From NCBI GenBank assembly GCA_963788015.1, contig CAWBEY010000001.1, positions 682,001 through 746,000 on the forward strand: a stretch of 64,000 nucleotides of DNA. Reading direction: 5' to 3'. The DNA comes from JBBRHH01 sp963788015 (GTDB taxonomy: Bacteria; Planctomycetota; Phycisphaerae; Tepidisphaerales; Tepidisphaeraceae). The position numbers and the translations under genes were made by a program. Under the pieces are notes generated by a model, which saw only the letters and a list, made by a program, of their open reading frames with translations, was not told the origin of the DNA and made no database searches. This document shows, piece after piece, positions 48,120 through 58,494 of the stretch (position 1 is its first letter; each line of letters opens with the position of its first letter).

Positions 48120-49603
48120 TAATGGCATCAAGTTAAGCCTTTTTCGCGTCATTTCGTAGCTTTCTCCGCAACTCGTCTCTCGGCTTGCTCATCAAATCGT
48201 ACTGTTTGGGTCTCCGCTTCCTGCATCGCGGCTCCGCACGGTTGGGGCGTAGCGGGACCACCAGCAATGTCGGCAATGTGTCGTCGGGACCCGCATGTCG
48301 GATCCATTTGTAAGCATCGGCGAAGCTGATCCGGCTCACCGGCACGTCCTGACGGTGGGCGGCCTGCATCATCACCGCCCGCACGCAATTGTAGACAATG
48401 CAGAAGATGACCAGCTCCTTGCGAACACCCGCTTCCGTCTTACATCGCAACACGTCCATTTTCATCGTCGTCTTCAAATGCCCCAGATTTGTCTCCACGT
48501 CCCAGCGGCGCAGCCGAAGTTCCAGCAACTCGCTGGCCGGGTACTTCTTTTCATCCTGTAGCGTCGTCATCAGCTTCAGCGTCACGTGGCCCAGCCCCGG
48601 CCGCGTCACCGTGCGACGCAATTCCCGCACGATGAGCGATTCGGGCAACGCGTCATAATCCGCCTGGCTCATCCACAGCGCCTTCTGCTGCGGCTTGAAA
48701 TACTCCACCAGCTGATCTTCCTTTCCCAACGATTTGATCCATCGGGATCGAGGCATGCCCGCCACGGCGTTCTTGCCCTCGTCGGTGTGCGGCCTGCCTT
48801 TCGTGAAGTCCACGATCCGCAGATGGTGGATGGGGAACAACCCGTGCAATCCCTGCTGCTGGAGCATCGCCATATGGGCGTAGCTGCTGAAGCTGTCATC
48901 GCCGATGAGAATATCGCCCGGGTTCAGATGAGCATGGACCTCGGGCGTCTGGGCAATATCCCCCGTGCGCAGTGGCCCGGCCCAGGTATCGAAGAGCTGT
49001 CCCGTGGCGGCGTTGAAGAGCACCAGCAGATGGGCCGCTGGAAAGCCGCATCCTTCTTTCTGCCCCGAGGGCAGCCCGAAGACCTTACGCAATTCCGGCG
49101 TGTCAGGCATGGAGAAGCTGGAGCCATCGACGTGGAAAGTGCGGTGCCCATGCCACAGATGTTGTGGCTGGGTCGTCGTCGGGTATATCACATCATGCAC
49201 CGCCGTCAGCAGTCCGCGGTAGACGGCCAGCGGGAGGCGTGCCCGCGCCTCGCAGTAAGCCTGCGGCGTAAAGGATTTGCCGGCGATATGACGCACTTCG
49301 CTGCAGGGTGTATTGCCGTGGACGACCTGCTGGATGAACAATCCAATGGTGGCCAGCGGATCCAGTTGTCGATCGCGCCACACATGCCGGCACTCCCGGC
49401 AAACCTCCTCGACGGTTGCACGGTCCAGCATGCACAGCGGATTGTCCTTGATCCGTTGCAGCGACGAGCCGATACTTGCCATCCGTGGCCTCCTGTTGGT
49501 TGGTGATTTTCAAAGCACCACCATTCTGACAGGAGGCTACGTTTTGCGCAAATGTAGTAAGTGCATTAACGGCGCGGAGTTATGGCTTAACTTGATGCCA
49601 TTA
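48120..49603 (-). mobile_element. IS4-family insertion sequence, complete
   Basis: A 1484-base element with perfect 20-base inverted repeats: TAATGGCATCAAGTTAAGCC at 48120-48139 and its complement at 49584-49603. The 11-base word ACCCCACTCCC flanks both sides (48109-48119 and 49604-49614), as expected for this family (10-13 bp duplications). It lies 100 bases from the IS256 element in the same intergenic space, between the AAA ATPase and GH-like genes. Confidence 0.95.
48133..49482 (-). CDS. IS4-family DDE transposase
   Basis: A complete 449-residue transposase. The acids are D in FHVDGSSFSMPD, D in DILIGDDSFSSYAHMAML and E in RRWDVETNLGHLKTTMKMDV, the Y-(2)-R-W-x-x-E-like motif of the family. 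The N-terminus ATVEEVCRECRHVWRDRQLD and FTPQAYCEARARLPL are typical. AGGAGG lies ahead of ATG 49482. The gene's end overlaps the left inverted repeat by a few bases. No break is visible. Confidence 0.95.
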   Translation of the reverse strand: MASIGSSLQRIKDNPLCMLDRATVEEVCRECRHVWRDRQLDPLATIGLFIQQVVHGNTPCSEVRHIAGKSFTPQAYCEARARLPLAVYRGLLTAVHDVIYPTTTQPQHLWHGHRTFHVDGSSFSMPDTPELRKVFGLPSGQKEGCGFPAAHLLVLFNAATGQLFDTWAGPLRTGDIAQTPEVHAHLNPGDILIGDDSFSSYAHMAMLQQQGLHGLFPIHHLRIVDFTKGRPHTDEGKNAVAGMPRSRWIKSLGKEDQLVEYFKPQQKALWMSQADYDALPESLIVRELRRTVTRPGLGHVTLKLMTTLQDEKKYPASELLELRLRRWDVETNLGHLKTTMKMDVLRCKTEAGVRKELVIFCIVYNCVRAVMMQAAHRQDVPVSRISFADAYKWIRHAGPDDTLPTLLVVPLRPNRAEPRCRKRRPKQYDLMSKPRDELRRKLRNDAKKA

Positions 49604-49670
49604 ACCCCACTCCCTCTACTCATTCGCAGAAACCCAAACACCATCCTCGTCCCGCGAAAGAACGACCCCC

Positions 49671-52239
49671 ATGCTCACTCCTCCACGCCTCGCTCTCCCT
49701 CTCTTCTTCCTCCTCGCCAACCTCCCAAACCTCGCCGGCGGCGCTCCCTCCACCCGTCCCGCCGGCCTCTTCGTCCGTGTCACCCTCCTCTCCCCCGACG
49801 ACCGCCCCTGGCGTCTCCAACTCATCGCCCACCAGCCGGCCGGAAAGTCCAATCGCCTCCTCGCCGGCCAAACCATCGCCGACGCCGCCGATGCCAATTC
49901 CGCCAAATCCATTCAATTGCTCCCGCCCAAACAGCCCACCCCCTGGATCGATCTCTCCAACGTCCTCACCCCCAGCGGCGCAACCCTCCGGTTCCTTTTC
50001 GAAACCCAGCCCGCCCTCGAAAAATCCGGCGTCAAGGCCACCATCGACGTCGCCACCGCCGCCGACGATTCGGCCATCCTTCGCTCCATCACCGAGCACG
50101 ATCCCGCCAACATCATCGCCATGCGCATCCCGGCCAATCCCTCCAGCGACAAGTCCCGCATCCTCAGCATCCGCGAAGACAGCCAGCGCCGGCTCGACGA
50201 GCTGAAAGCCCTCCACCTCCCCGATGGCCCGCGCCCGCCAAAATCTGGTGCATGACCGGCTTCCGCTCCAACGGCGAGTTCTACACCGATCCGGCCATCG
50301 CCCAGATGGATTTCGACATTCTCACACTCCTCGGCATGAACGGCTACTGGCAACAAAGCGGCGGCCAGCCCGGTGATCTGCGCACATGGCACAGGCCCAC
50401 GGCCTCAATCGCAGCACCGTTTACTGGCGCAGCGTCGAATCACTCCCGGCCTCCAAAGAACTCAACGGCGCCATCCCACTTAACTGGGATGCGCTCGACC
50501 AGTTCCTCGACAAGGCCTACCGCGCCTCCATCGCCAACACGCAGAAACAGCATCCGGGCGGCATGCCCGAAGTGATCGCCGATCTCATGGACGAACCGGC
50601 CGGCCATCACTTCGACGGCCCCGAATATCACCAGGCCTTCCGCCAATACCTCCAGCAGCAAAACCTCTCTCCCCAAATCTTTTCCAAAACCGCCTTCGAC
50701 CAACTCACCCCCATCAGCTTCAACTGGCGCACGTTCTTCGCCCAGCGCGACCAGCTTGATCCCAACGACGAATCCGCGCGCCGCCTCTTCTACTGGTCCG
50801 CCAAATTCTGGAACCACTGCGTCGCCCGCACCTACGCTCTCGCCACCCGCAAGGTCGAACAGTACGCCCCCAACGTCCCCACCCGCGTCAATTTCGGCCC
50901 CCCCTGGTGGTACGACTACGGCACCCTCCCTCGCGGCATCGACGCCTTCGAATTCGGCCGTCTCCGCGGCGTCACCCTCGGCTTCAACGAAGATTGGGTC
51001 GGCAAAGGTAGCCCCCGCGTCCCGCTCGAGATCAACACCCTCCTCATCGACTGGTCCCGCGCCGCCGCACGCCCCAACACGCCTCTCCTCGGCACCTACA
51101 TCACCCGCGACGCCGACCGCGAAACCGTCAAGCTCCGCACCTTCGCCTGTCTCGCCCGCGAAGCCAAAATCTTTGACTTCTACTACTACGGCCCGGCCTA
51201 CACCTTCTTCGACCACTGGAGCGATAACTTCCCCATGGTCCAAGGCGTCGCCGAACTCACGCGCGACCTCGGCGCCGTTGATGACATTCTCGCAGAAGGC
51301 CGCGCCCCCAAAGCCCAAGTCGCCCTCCTCTACTCCCAGTCCTGGCCCGTCTGGAAAGAAGATGACACAGAACAATGCGAGCAGACCATGGCCTACCTCG
51401 CCCTCCTGCACGCTGGCCTCCCTGTCGACATCGTCTCCGACACCGAAATCGCGGATGGCCGATTCGCCGCCCGCAACTACAAATGCCTCTACGTCGTCAA
51501 CGAATCCATCCCCACCGCCGCCGCCTCCGAAATAGAGCGCTGGGTCCGCGCCGGCGGCAAACTATGGGCCTCCGGCTGGGCCGGCATGAAAGATGAATAC
51601 AACACCCCCACCGACCGCTGGAACAGCATGCTCGGCGCTGAATCTCGCTCTTGGAAACCCACCGGCGACACGAAAAAATTAGGCGAGCCCATCAAGCCCG
51701 CCGACTGGAACCGCCCCATCTTCTCCCGCGAAGTCACCCTCGACCCCACCGATACGAAAGCCGCCCCCGATTCAAACGCCACCCCCCTCGACTTCTCTGC
51801 CCACCAACTCAAACCCTACACGCGCTCGCATGAAAAAGGCCTGGTCCAAATCGTCCCTTGGACGGCCGGCAAAGACTACATGGACGCCGCCGAGCAAAAG
51901 CCCGGCCCCCTCACCAAAGCCACCCTCTTCCCCAACGATCACCGCCGCCAAATCTACGCCGCCTTCGCCGCCCAATCCGGCGCCGAGCCCCCCGCCACAA
52001 CCTCCATCAGCCAACTCCTCGCCTGGCCGCTCTGGACCCAGCACAAAGGCGTCCTCCTCCTCGCCAACTACACCGGCCAACCCGCCGAAAACCTCTCCAT
52101 TACCTTCACCTCCCCCCTCCCCATCACCAAAGCCACCTCCCTCCGCCACGGCCCCCTGACCCTCACCCACCCCGACCCCGACCACTACCAACTCGCCCGG
52201 CCAATGCGCGACGTGACCGACATCATCTCCGTGGAGTAA
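49671..52239 (+). CDS. Secreted GH42/trimerization-type glycoside hydrolase-like protein (frameshifted)
   Basis: About 856 residues. A signal peptide (MLTPPRLALPLFFLLANLPN) is followed by a beta-sandwich-like N-terminal domain of about 170 residues. Frame changes near 50245 and 50400 join it to a TIM-barrel-like catalytic part (FDILTLLGMNGYW, ALDQFLDKAYRASIANTQKQ, EVIADLMDEPAGHHFDGPEY, where DEP could hold a catalytic acid). A GATase-like trimerization domain (VALLYSQSWPVWKEDD, GKLWASGWAGMKDEYNT) and a C-terminal beta domain complete it. This order suits GH42-like enzymes, but the substrate and the exact GH family are not certain. The strong C-bias of codon thirds matches its neighbours. The IS4 element lies 67 bases upstream. 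Confidence 0.72.
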
Positions 52240-52317
52240 CGCCTCGCGACATCCCCAACTCAGCCCTGAACATGTCCATCTCACGCCCCGGCCTGCTTGC
52301 GAGCATGTAGCATGTAG

Positions 52318-52337
52318 GGTGGGCGTACCCGCCCACC
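52318..52337. repeat. REP-like hairpin
   Basis: GGTGGGCG (52318-52325) and CGCCCACC (52330-52337) form an eight-base stem with a TACC loop. The sequence GTAGGGTGGGCGTACCCGC is typical of REP elements mobilised by RAYT transposases. It lies 15 bases from the end of the RAYT relic. Confidence 0.6.
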
Positions 52338-52352
52338 GTCGTCGCCTAGCAG

Positions 52353-52602
52353 TTATTCCCCCGTCGCCCGCGCGATGTCCTCGAACTCGACCTGCACGGC
52401 GATGCGGCCGTCGCATTGGCAGCACCAATCCGGCTCGTACCGGTGCTGCTCGACGAACCGGTGGAACGAGCTATGCTCCCAGGCGTGCGGGCACCCGACG
52501 TATTTGTGTTTCACGCACGTTGTAGTGGACGTAATCGAAGTGATGCTGGAGATCGACGGCGTCGCGGATCGTGTGTTCCCAGAAGCGGCGCTGCCAGACG
52601 CC
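52353..52602 (-). pseudogene. C-terminal relic of a REP-associated tyrosine transposase (RAYT)
   Basis: Read on the minus strand from about 52602, the sequence gives VWQRRFWEHTIRDAVDLQHH and FDYVHYNV, then, after a frame change near 52515, VKHKYVGCPHAWEHSSFHRF and VEQHRYEPDWCCQCDGR, ending at a TAA (52353-52355). The motif W-E-H-x-I-R-x, Y-V-H-Y-N-x-V-K-H-x-Y and P-x-x-W-x-x-S-S-F-H-x-F is the C-terminal half of RAYT/Y1 transposases. The N-terminal HUH and upstream parts are missing because the Gfo/Idh/MocA gene begins 64 bases away. The final 20 residues (GRIAVQVEFEDIARATGE) are unlike RAYTs. Confidence 0.78.
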
Positions 52603-52665
52603 CCGCGCCCGCTGGCGGCCGACTGCCCGACGACATCAAGCTTGAGGATGCTGTAAACTCCCCCC

Positions 52666-53718
52666 ATGACCCACCCCGTTCGCGTCGCCGTGATCGGCTA
52701 CGGCATGGCCGGCCGACTCTTTCACAGTTACCTCATCGGCCTTACCCCGCGCATGAAACTCCACGGCATCGCCGCCCGCGACCCGGCCATCCGTCAACGC
52801 GCCCAGCACGAACGCCACTGCCACACCTACGCCAGCTTCAACGACGCCATCGCCGATCCAGACGTCGATCTGCTCGTGCTCGCCACGCCCCACGACACCC
52901 ACGCGCCATCGTCAATCGCGGCCATGGAAGCCGGAAAACATGTCGTCACCGACAAAGTCATGTGCCTGTCGCTTGCCGAGTACCACGCGATGGCCGACGC
53001 CTCGCGCCGCACAGGAAAGTTACTCACCGTCTTCCACAACCGCCGCTGGGACGGCGACTTCCTCACGCTTCAAAAGGCCATCAACGACAGCGTGCTCGGT
53101 CCGGCGGATCAGGTGAAATGGATCGAGATGGCGTGGCAGAAACACAAGATGCCCCTCCCCGACCGCTGGCGCGGACGCCGCCAGGCAGGTGGCGGACAGA
53201 TCTATGATTTAGGGGCTCACCTCCTGGACCAATTGCTCCTGCTTTTCCCCCAGCCCATCACCGGCGTCTATTGCCGCATGCATACCGATTGGCCCAGCTC
53301 GGAAGTGGAGAGCCACGCCATAATCACCGTCACGTTTGAGAACGGCGCGACCGCCATCTGCGACGTCGGCTGCATGACCCGCTCCCCAAAGCCCCGCGTT
53401 TACGCCGTCGGGCCGGCCGCCACGTTTGTGAAATACCACGTCGATCCACAAGAGGCGGCCATGATCGCCGGCGACATCGACGCCGCCCGCGAAGATCCCA
53501 GCCACTACGCCCAAGTCACCGACACCACCGGCCAGCACACCATGCCCACCCTCCCAGGCCGCTGGCGCAATTTCTACGAAAACATCGCGGCCGTAATCCT
53601 CGACAGCGCGGAACCGGCCGTAAAGCTCCCGGAGATGCAAAGACTAATTGGTGTTATCGAAGCCGCCTTCAAATCAGCGGCAACAGGCCAAACCGTAGTC
53701 CCGGCCGATCACGGATAA
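52666..53718 (+). CDS. Gfo/Idh/MocA family NAD(P)-dependent oxidoreductase
   Basis: A complete 350-residue oxidoreductase. The Rossmann part has VAVIGYGMAGRLFHSYL (G-x-G-x-x-G) and ASFNDAIADPDVDLLVLATP. The usual EKP motif reads TDKVMCLS, so the catalytic lysine of EKP may be shifted (DKV), which is unusual. The C-terminal domain contains GGGQIYDLGAHLLDQLLLLF, with the family's D-x-G-x-H-x-x-D dimer motif. Sugars or inositols are typical substrates. It is a single gene, 64 bases after the RAYT relic, convergent with the glycine-zipper gene whose coding region it overlaps by ten bases. Confidence 0.9.
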   Translation: MTHPVRVAVIGYGMAGRLFHSYLIGLTPRMKLHGIAARDPAIRQRAQHERHCHTYASFNDAIADPDVDLLVLATPHDTHAPSSIAAMEAGKHVVTDKVMCLSLAEYHAMADASRRTGKLLTVFHNRRWDGDFLTLQKAINDSVLGPADQVKWIEMAWQKHKMPLPDRWRGRRQAGGGQIYDLGAHLLDQLLLLFPQPITGVYCRMHTDWPSSEVESHAIITVTFENGATAICDVGCMTRSPKPRVYAVGPAATFVKYHVDPQEAAMIAGDIDAAREDPSHYAQVTDTTGQHTMPTLPGRWRNFYENIAAVILDSAEPAVKLPEMQRLIGVIEAAFKSAATGQTVVPADHG

Positions 53719-54144
53719 CCCCGGTCAGACCGATAATCATAGCCGTCGTAGCGCCCATCGGGCGGCGGACCATAGCTTCGATAACTGCGATACTCGTAAT
53801 ACTCCCGCGGCGGAGGCGGCGGAGCGGGCACGTAACGATACGTCCGAGTACTCATACTCCCGCGGCCGCTCATAGCCATCGTACCGGTTATAGGAATATT
53901 CGCGGTCACGCCGATCCTGCTCGTTGCCCACAATCGCGCCGCCAATCGCTCCCAGCGCCCCGCCGAGCAATGCGCCTTCGCCGGCCCGGTGATGGGAAAA
54001 GCTTCCGATCGCCGCCCCCAGCGCCGCTCCACCAGCACCGCCCGCCAATGCGTCCGTGCCCGTGTGCGTCGCGCACCCCGCCAGCGACACGGCCAATGCT
54101 GCCCCAATAAAAGTCTTCGCGATCTTTTGAAACAAGATGGACAT
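53709..54144 (-). CDS. Glycine-zipper lipoprotein (YMGG-like), frameshifted
   Basis: About 145 residues. The signal MSILFQKIAKTFIGAALAVS with lipobox LAGC is followed by a glycine-zipper helix pair (TDALAGGAGGAALGAAIGSF, GALLGGALGAIGGAIVGNE). A frame change near 53840 leads to a Tyr/Arg/Pro-rich tail, TYRYVPAPPPPPREYYEYR through RSYGPPPDGRYDGYDYRSDR. YMGG/glycine-zipper lipoproteins are outer-membrane associated and of unknown specific function. The stop overlaps the convergent Gfo/Idh/MocA gene end by ten bases. The long tail is typical of planctomycete versions. Confidence 0.78.
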
Positions 54145-54240
54145 GCGTTCGCTCCGGTTGAAGCCTACGCAATGTTAGACACCACCCAAACCCGAAGGTT
54201 GGGAGCAGGCGAACGCCAGTTTTGAACATCGCACAACCGC

Positions 54241-57200
54241 TCAATGCCGGCTGTCAATCGGATCCGCCCGCACCGTATCGTTTCCAGTCGAAATTATACT
54301 ATCCGGCCGTCCGTTCGCGGCATTGATCGTGTTTGACCCACTGCCGCCCGCCAGCACATCCCCGCCGCTGCCCGCCGTCAGGATGTCATTGCCATCGTTT
54401 CCATTGAAAACGTCCGCCCCGGCCCCGCCAAAAATAACGTCATTCCCGGCCCCCCCGTTCACAGTCGTCGGAATCGCAAGCCCGCCAAGGTTCACAACAT
54501 CGTTCCCCGCGTTGGCATTCACCACAATCCGCGTGATTCCCGCGAAAGGTCCCACCCGCCCACCATTGGCTAGCACCGTCAGGCTCCTCCCGCTCCCGCT
54601 AAAGCTGATGCGATCCGCGCCGCCCGTTCCCGTCACGATAAGCGTCGAAGCCGAATGAGCATCCCGCGCCGCCGTCACGCCCGTCACCACCCCTTTGACG
54701 TTGAACGCAAACGGGCTTTGACTCGGCGCATTGCTGTTAAACTTCACCGTGCCGCTCTTGCTCCCGGCCGAGCGCGTGTCCAGCCGAATCGCAAACGTGT
54801 CACTCTTGTTGGGCGCGAGACTGCTGACCAGCTTGTCAGTAATAATGAAACCCCTGGGCGCCACAACCCCGCTCAGCGTCAGCGGCGCATCCCCAACATT
54901 CGTCACCTGAAATACGATCGGCTTCCCCACCGAGCCCTGCGTCAGCTTCCCAAAATTCAGCACCCCCGGATCGCCGCTGGTCATCGTTGTCTTGCCACGC
55001 AGCACCGTCACCCGCGGTGCCTGCACCGTCCCTTTCACTGGAAAGTTAAACGGGTTGTGACCCGCCACATTCGTAAAGAAGCTGACGTTCGCCTGATGAA
55101 ATCCCGGCGAACTGCTGTCCAGCCGAACACTGAAAGTATCGCTCGCCCCGGGATCGATACTCGCGCTCAACCCATTGGGAATCGTGAATCCCGTGCCCAC
55201 CGTCAGCCCGCTGATCGTCAGCGGCGCGGTCCCCGTATTAGTCACCTTGAAAATCTTGCTCGGCCCAGTCTGCCCATTAATGACGGGCGAAAAAGCCACA
55301 GCACTCGTTGACCCATCCGCGATCACCGTTGTGTCCAGCGAAACACGAATGCCGGGAACCGTAACCGGCTCGTCAATCTCACCATTCAGGTCCAGCGTAA
55401 AAGACGACGTCGCCGGATCGTTGGTGTGAAACGTGTAACTGCTGTTCTTGACGCCAGTCACCGCCGTATCCAGCCGAATCGCGAAAGTGTCACTGGCATG
55501 GCCGGCGATGCTGGTCGGCATCGCGTTTGAAAAACTATAGCCGGCCGGCAATGCCGGCGCGGTAATCGTCAGCGTGTTGTCCCCATCGTTGCGAATAGTA
55601 AAAGTCTTCACCGGCGGCGGATCGCCAACCGTCCGCGTCCCGAAGTTAATTCCAATCCCCGAGTTGATCGGGGTGCCACCCTGCAACACCGTCGCGATCG
55701 GCCCGCTCGCAACCGCATTCACTTGCCCGCTCACGCCAAAGTCAAAATTGGAATGCCCCGGATCATTGGTCGTAAAGCTGACGTGCGCGCTCTGAGCGCC
55801 CACGCTGCCGGTGTCCATCTGAACCGTGAACGTGTCGCTTCCCCCCGCCGCGATCGGACTGCTGAATGGATTAGTCACGCTAAACGCCGATCCATTGGGA
55901 CTGATGACCACCGCCCCCACCGTCAGCGGCTGATCGCCATCATTAAACACCGTAAATGTCTTGGTCGGCGGCGCATCCCCCTGGTTGCGCGTGCCCAGCA
56001 CCACCGTGCTGCTGCCATCAGTTAGCGTTCCGCCCGACGACGTCACCCGCACCTGCGGCCCAACGGCCGGCGTATTCACCTGCCCGGTGGCCGAAAAGTT
56101 AAACGTCGAATGCGCTGCATCGTTGGTGCTGAAGCTGATCTGCGCATTCTTAGCACCAGCCGACGCGGTCGACATCTGCACCGTAAACGTATCGCTTCCG
56201 CCCGCGGCAATCGGGCTGCTATAAGCGTTGGTCAGCGTAAATCCAGAACTGGCCGTGATCGACACCGACCCCACCGTCAGTGGTTGATCGCCATCATTAA
56301 ACACCGTGAACGTCTTGGCCGCCGCGGCATCCCCCACGTTCTTCGTCCCAAAGCTCACACTCGTCACCCCGTCCGTCACCGTTCCGGCCGCCGAAGTCAC
56401 ACGCACCTTCGGCCCTACCGCCGGCGTATTCACCTGCCCCGCCACGTTCACCGTGAACGTCGAATGATTAGGATCATCCGTAGTGAACTTCAGCGCTGCC
56501 GATTTCGCGCCGGCCGATCCCGTCGCCATCTGCACCGTAAACGTCGTCGTGCCATTCTTGCCAGCGGGCCATTGGGCTGCGAAGTAACCGTAAACGCACC
56601 ATTGCTGGGCGTAACCGAAACATTCCCAATCGCCGAGCTTTGATCCCCGCTGTTGCGGATCGTGAACGTCTTGGACACCGCCGCGTCCCCCACGTTGTGC
56701 GTTCCAAATGAAACCGTGTCGCCATCGTTCACATTCGTCGAAGCCCCCACCACCACGCCAATACTCGCCGGCGAATTCACCTGTCCGCTCACGCCAAACG
56801 AAAAGTTATTCACGTTGGTTGTCGTCGGATCGGTGACCGTAAAGCTCGCGGTATCGCTCTTGGCCCCGGCCGTCGCCGTGCTCATCTGAATGTTGAACGT
56901 CGCCGTGCCACCGTTGGCCAGAATCGTCCCGCTCGGATCGCTGGCATTAAACGTGGCGGTGTTAAACGAAATCGTGCCGATGGTCAGGTCATCACTGCCA
57001 TTGTTGGTCACCGTGAACGATTTCAACGGCGCGCTATCCCCCACGTTGCGCGTCCCAAAAGCAATCGTCGAGCTTCCGCTCGTGAGCGTGGTGGAGCCCT
57101 GCGTCACCGCAATGTCCGACGCATCAAACGGCCTGACATGAATCCCCAGCGGCGCGACCGCCGCCGGGCGCTGTGATGCGCAGTCGTGGATAGAAAAACA

Positions 57201-57295
57201 CGCCCCTCCAGCGACTCCATGAACTTCGGCGGCAAAGCGCCGAACTTGGGCGCGGGGAATTTCTCACGGCGATTCTTATTGGATGGCATAGGCAT
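54241..57295 (-). CDS. Large surface protein: LEGRVFLS-type N-terminus, seven choice-of-anchor D repeats, RTX-like C-terminus (frameshifted)
   Basis: About 1018 residues. The start (57295 or 57289) leads to PPKFMESLEGRVFLS, the L-E-x-R-x-x-L-S motif at the front of many planctomycete giant surface proteins. Frame changes near 57120 and 56510 join seven Ig-like choice-of-anchor D repeats of about 110 residues, each with a core such as SFGTKNVGD, then an F-T-V-x-N-D-G-D segment. The C-terminus has RTX-like calcium repeats (GGAGNDVIFGGAGADVFNGN, DGNDILTAGSGGDVLAGGSG) and no clear anchoring signal. It is probably exported and binds calcium on the cell surface. Repeats within DNA are similar, so the copy number could vary between strains. 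Confidence 0.86.
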
Positions 57296-57648
57296 TTTCT
57301 CTTTGCAGGGTCTCCCAACAAGGATCGGCAACAGGCGGCCCATTGTATGAACGAGCTTGCCTGAAGGACCATCAACACGTACCCCGCACGCCAAAAAACG
57401 TGGGGACAAGGTGAAGCTTTAAATTCAGGAATCCGCCGCTGTTTTTGCCCTGCCAAGCGCCAAGCATCGCGGATTCATAAACCGGCCGGGAGGGACAACA
57501 AGGTCCGGCCGCATAGATAATCTACAGGGATGAAGAGGGAATACAACCCAAATCCCCTCCCCTCTACGCCCCCCAGCAGCCAAACGCCCCTCCAATGCGG
57601 CATAGACGGGGATCTGGAGACACTGGGACGACTTTGACGGCTAATAAA
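57296..57648. other. Divergent intergenic region
   Basis: 353 bases between the surface-protein and SGNH genes. A nested inverted repeat lies at 57482-57510 (GGCC...GGAC with loop AACAAG...GTCC...GGCC). I see no protein I would support, and no convincing promoter pair. Confidence 0.4.
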
Positions 57649-58463
57649 ATGCTCACCACGTCGTATAAGATCCCGCGCACAACTTTTCTGTCTGTCTTGG
57701 CGATCATCTATGCAACGTTCGCGGGATCAGCCCAAGCCGCCGTAAAGCCACCCCTACGCGTCCTCTTCATCGGCAACAGTTTCACCAGCGTCGGCCAAAT
57801 CCCCCAGATGTTCAAATCCTTCGCCGCCGGCCAGCCAAACGCCCGGCCGGTGCAAGTCGCTGCAAATCGCCGTCAACGGCTCAACCCTCCAAGGCCACTG
57901 GCAGCGCGGCGCCGCCCTGAAACTCATCCAGACCCAGCACTGGGATTACGTCGTTCTCCAGGAACAAAGCCAGTTGCCCCTCCTGGACCCGACCCTCTTC
58001 AACTTCTACGCCACCCAGTTCAACAAAGAAATCCGCAAGCACGGCGGCCGCACCGTCCTGTTCATGACCTGGGCCGATCGCACCGCCCAACAGAACCAGA
58101 CTGCAATCGCCAACGCCTATCAATCGCTCGGGAAAAAACTCGGCGCTATCGTCGCCCCCGTCGGCCTCGCCTTCGAGCAAGCCCTGCAGCATCGCCCAGC
58201 CGAGCGGCTCTACAAACCCGACAACCATCACCCCAGCGCCGCGGGCGGATATCTTGCCGCCGCCGTCTTCTACAACACCCTCATCGGCACACCCGGCCAC
58301 CCCCTTCCCGCGCCTCCTCACCACCGCACCCCCACACAAAATCCTGGCCGACCTCTCCAAACGCGAGGCGGCCTTTCTACAGGCGATTGCCAAAACCACC
58401 GCCGCCAAGCCCGCCACTCGCCCCAAGCCATTGCCACAGGCACCTCGCACAACCCCCAAATAA
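57649..58463 (+). CDS. Secreted SGNH-fold hydrolase 1 (frameshifted)
   Basis: About 270 residues. Start ATG 57649 gives MLTTSYKIPRTTFLSVLAII plus a cleavage site near AQAAVKPP. The nucleophile block is VLFIGNSFTSVGQIPQM (G-N-S-F-T instead of G-D-S), after which frame changes near 57850 and 58305 join ALKLIQTQHWDYVVLQEQSQ and the C-terminal HHPSAAGGYLAAAVFYN, which carries the D/H-x-x-H active-site histidine. This matches DUF4886-like SGNH hydrolases. A helical tail (KILADLSKREAAFLQAIAKT) ends the protein. It is followed after 31 bases by a second, different SGNH gene. The substrate is unknown. Confidence 0.75.
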
Positions 58464-58494
58464 CTCACACTATCACCCCAACCGGAAGCCTCTC

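Noticed and set aside
48586..49506. A 306-residue plus-strand frame inside IS4
   Set aside because: It overlaps the complete transposase on the other strand and has no motif.
54300..57100. Repeated DNA in the surface-protein gene as a possible CRISPR or satellite array
   Set aside because: Units are about 330 bases, divergent and in frame, so they encode protein domain repeats.
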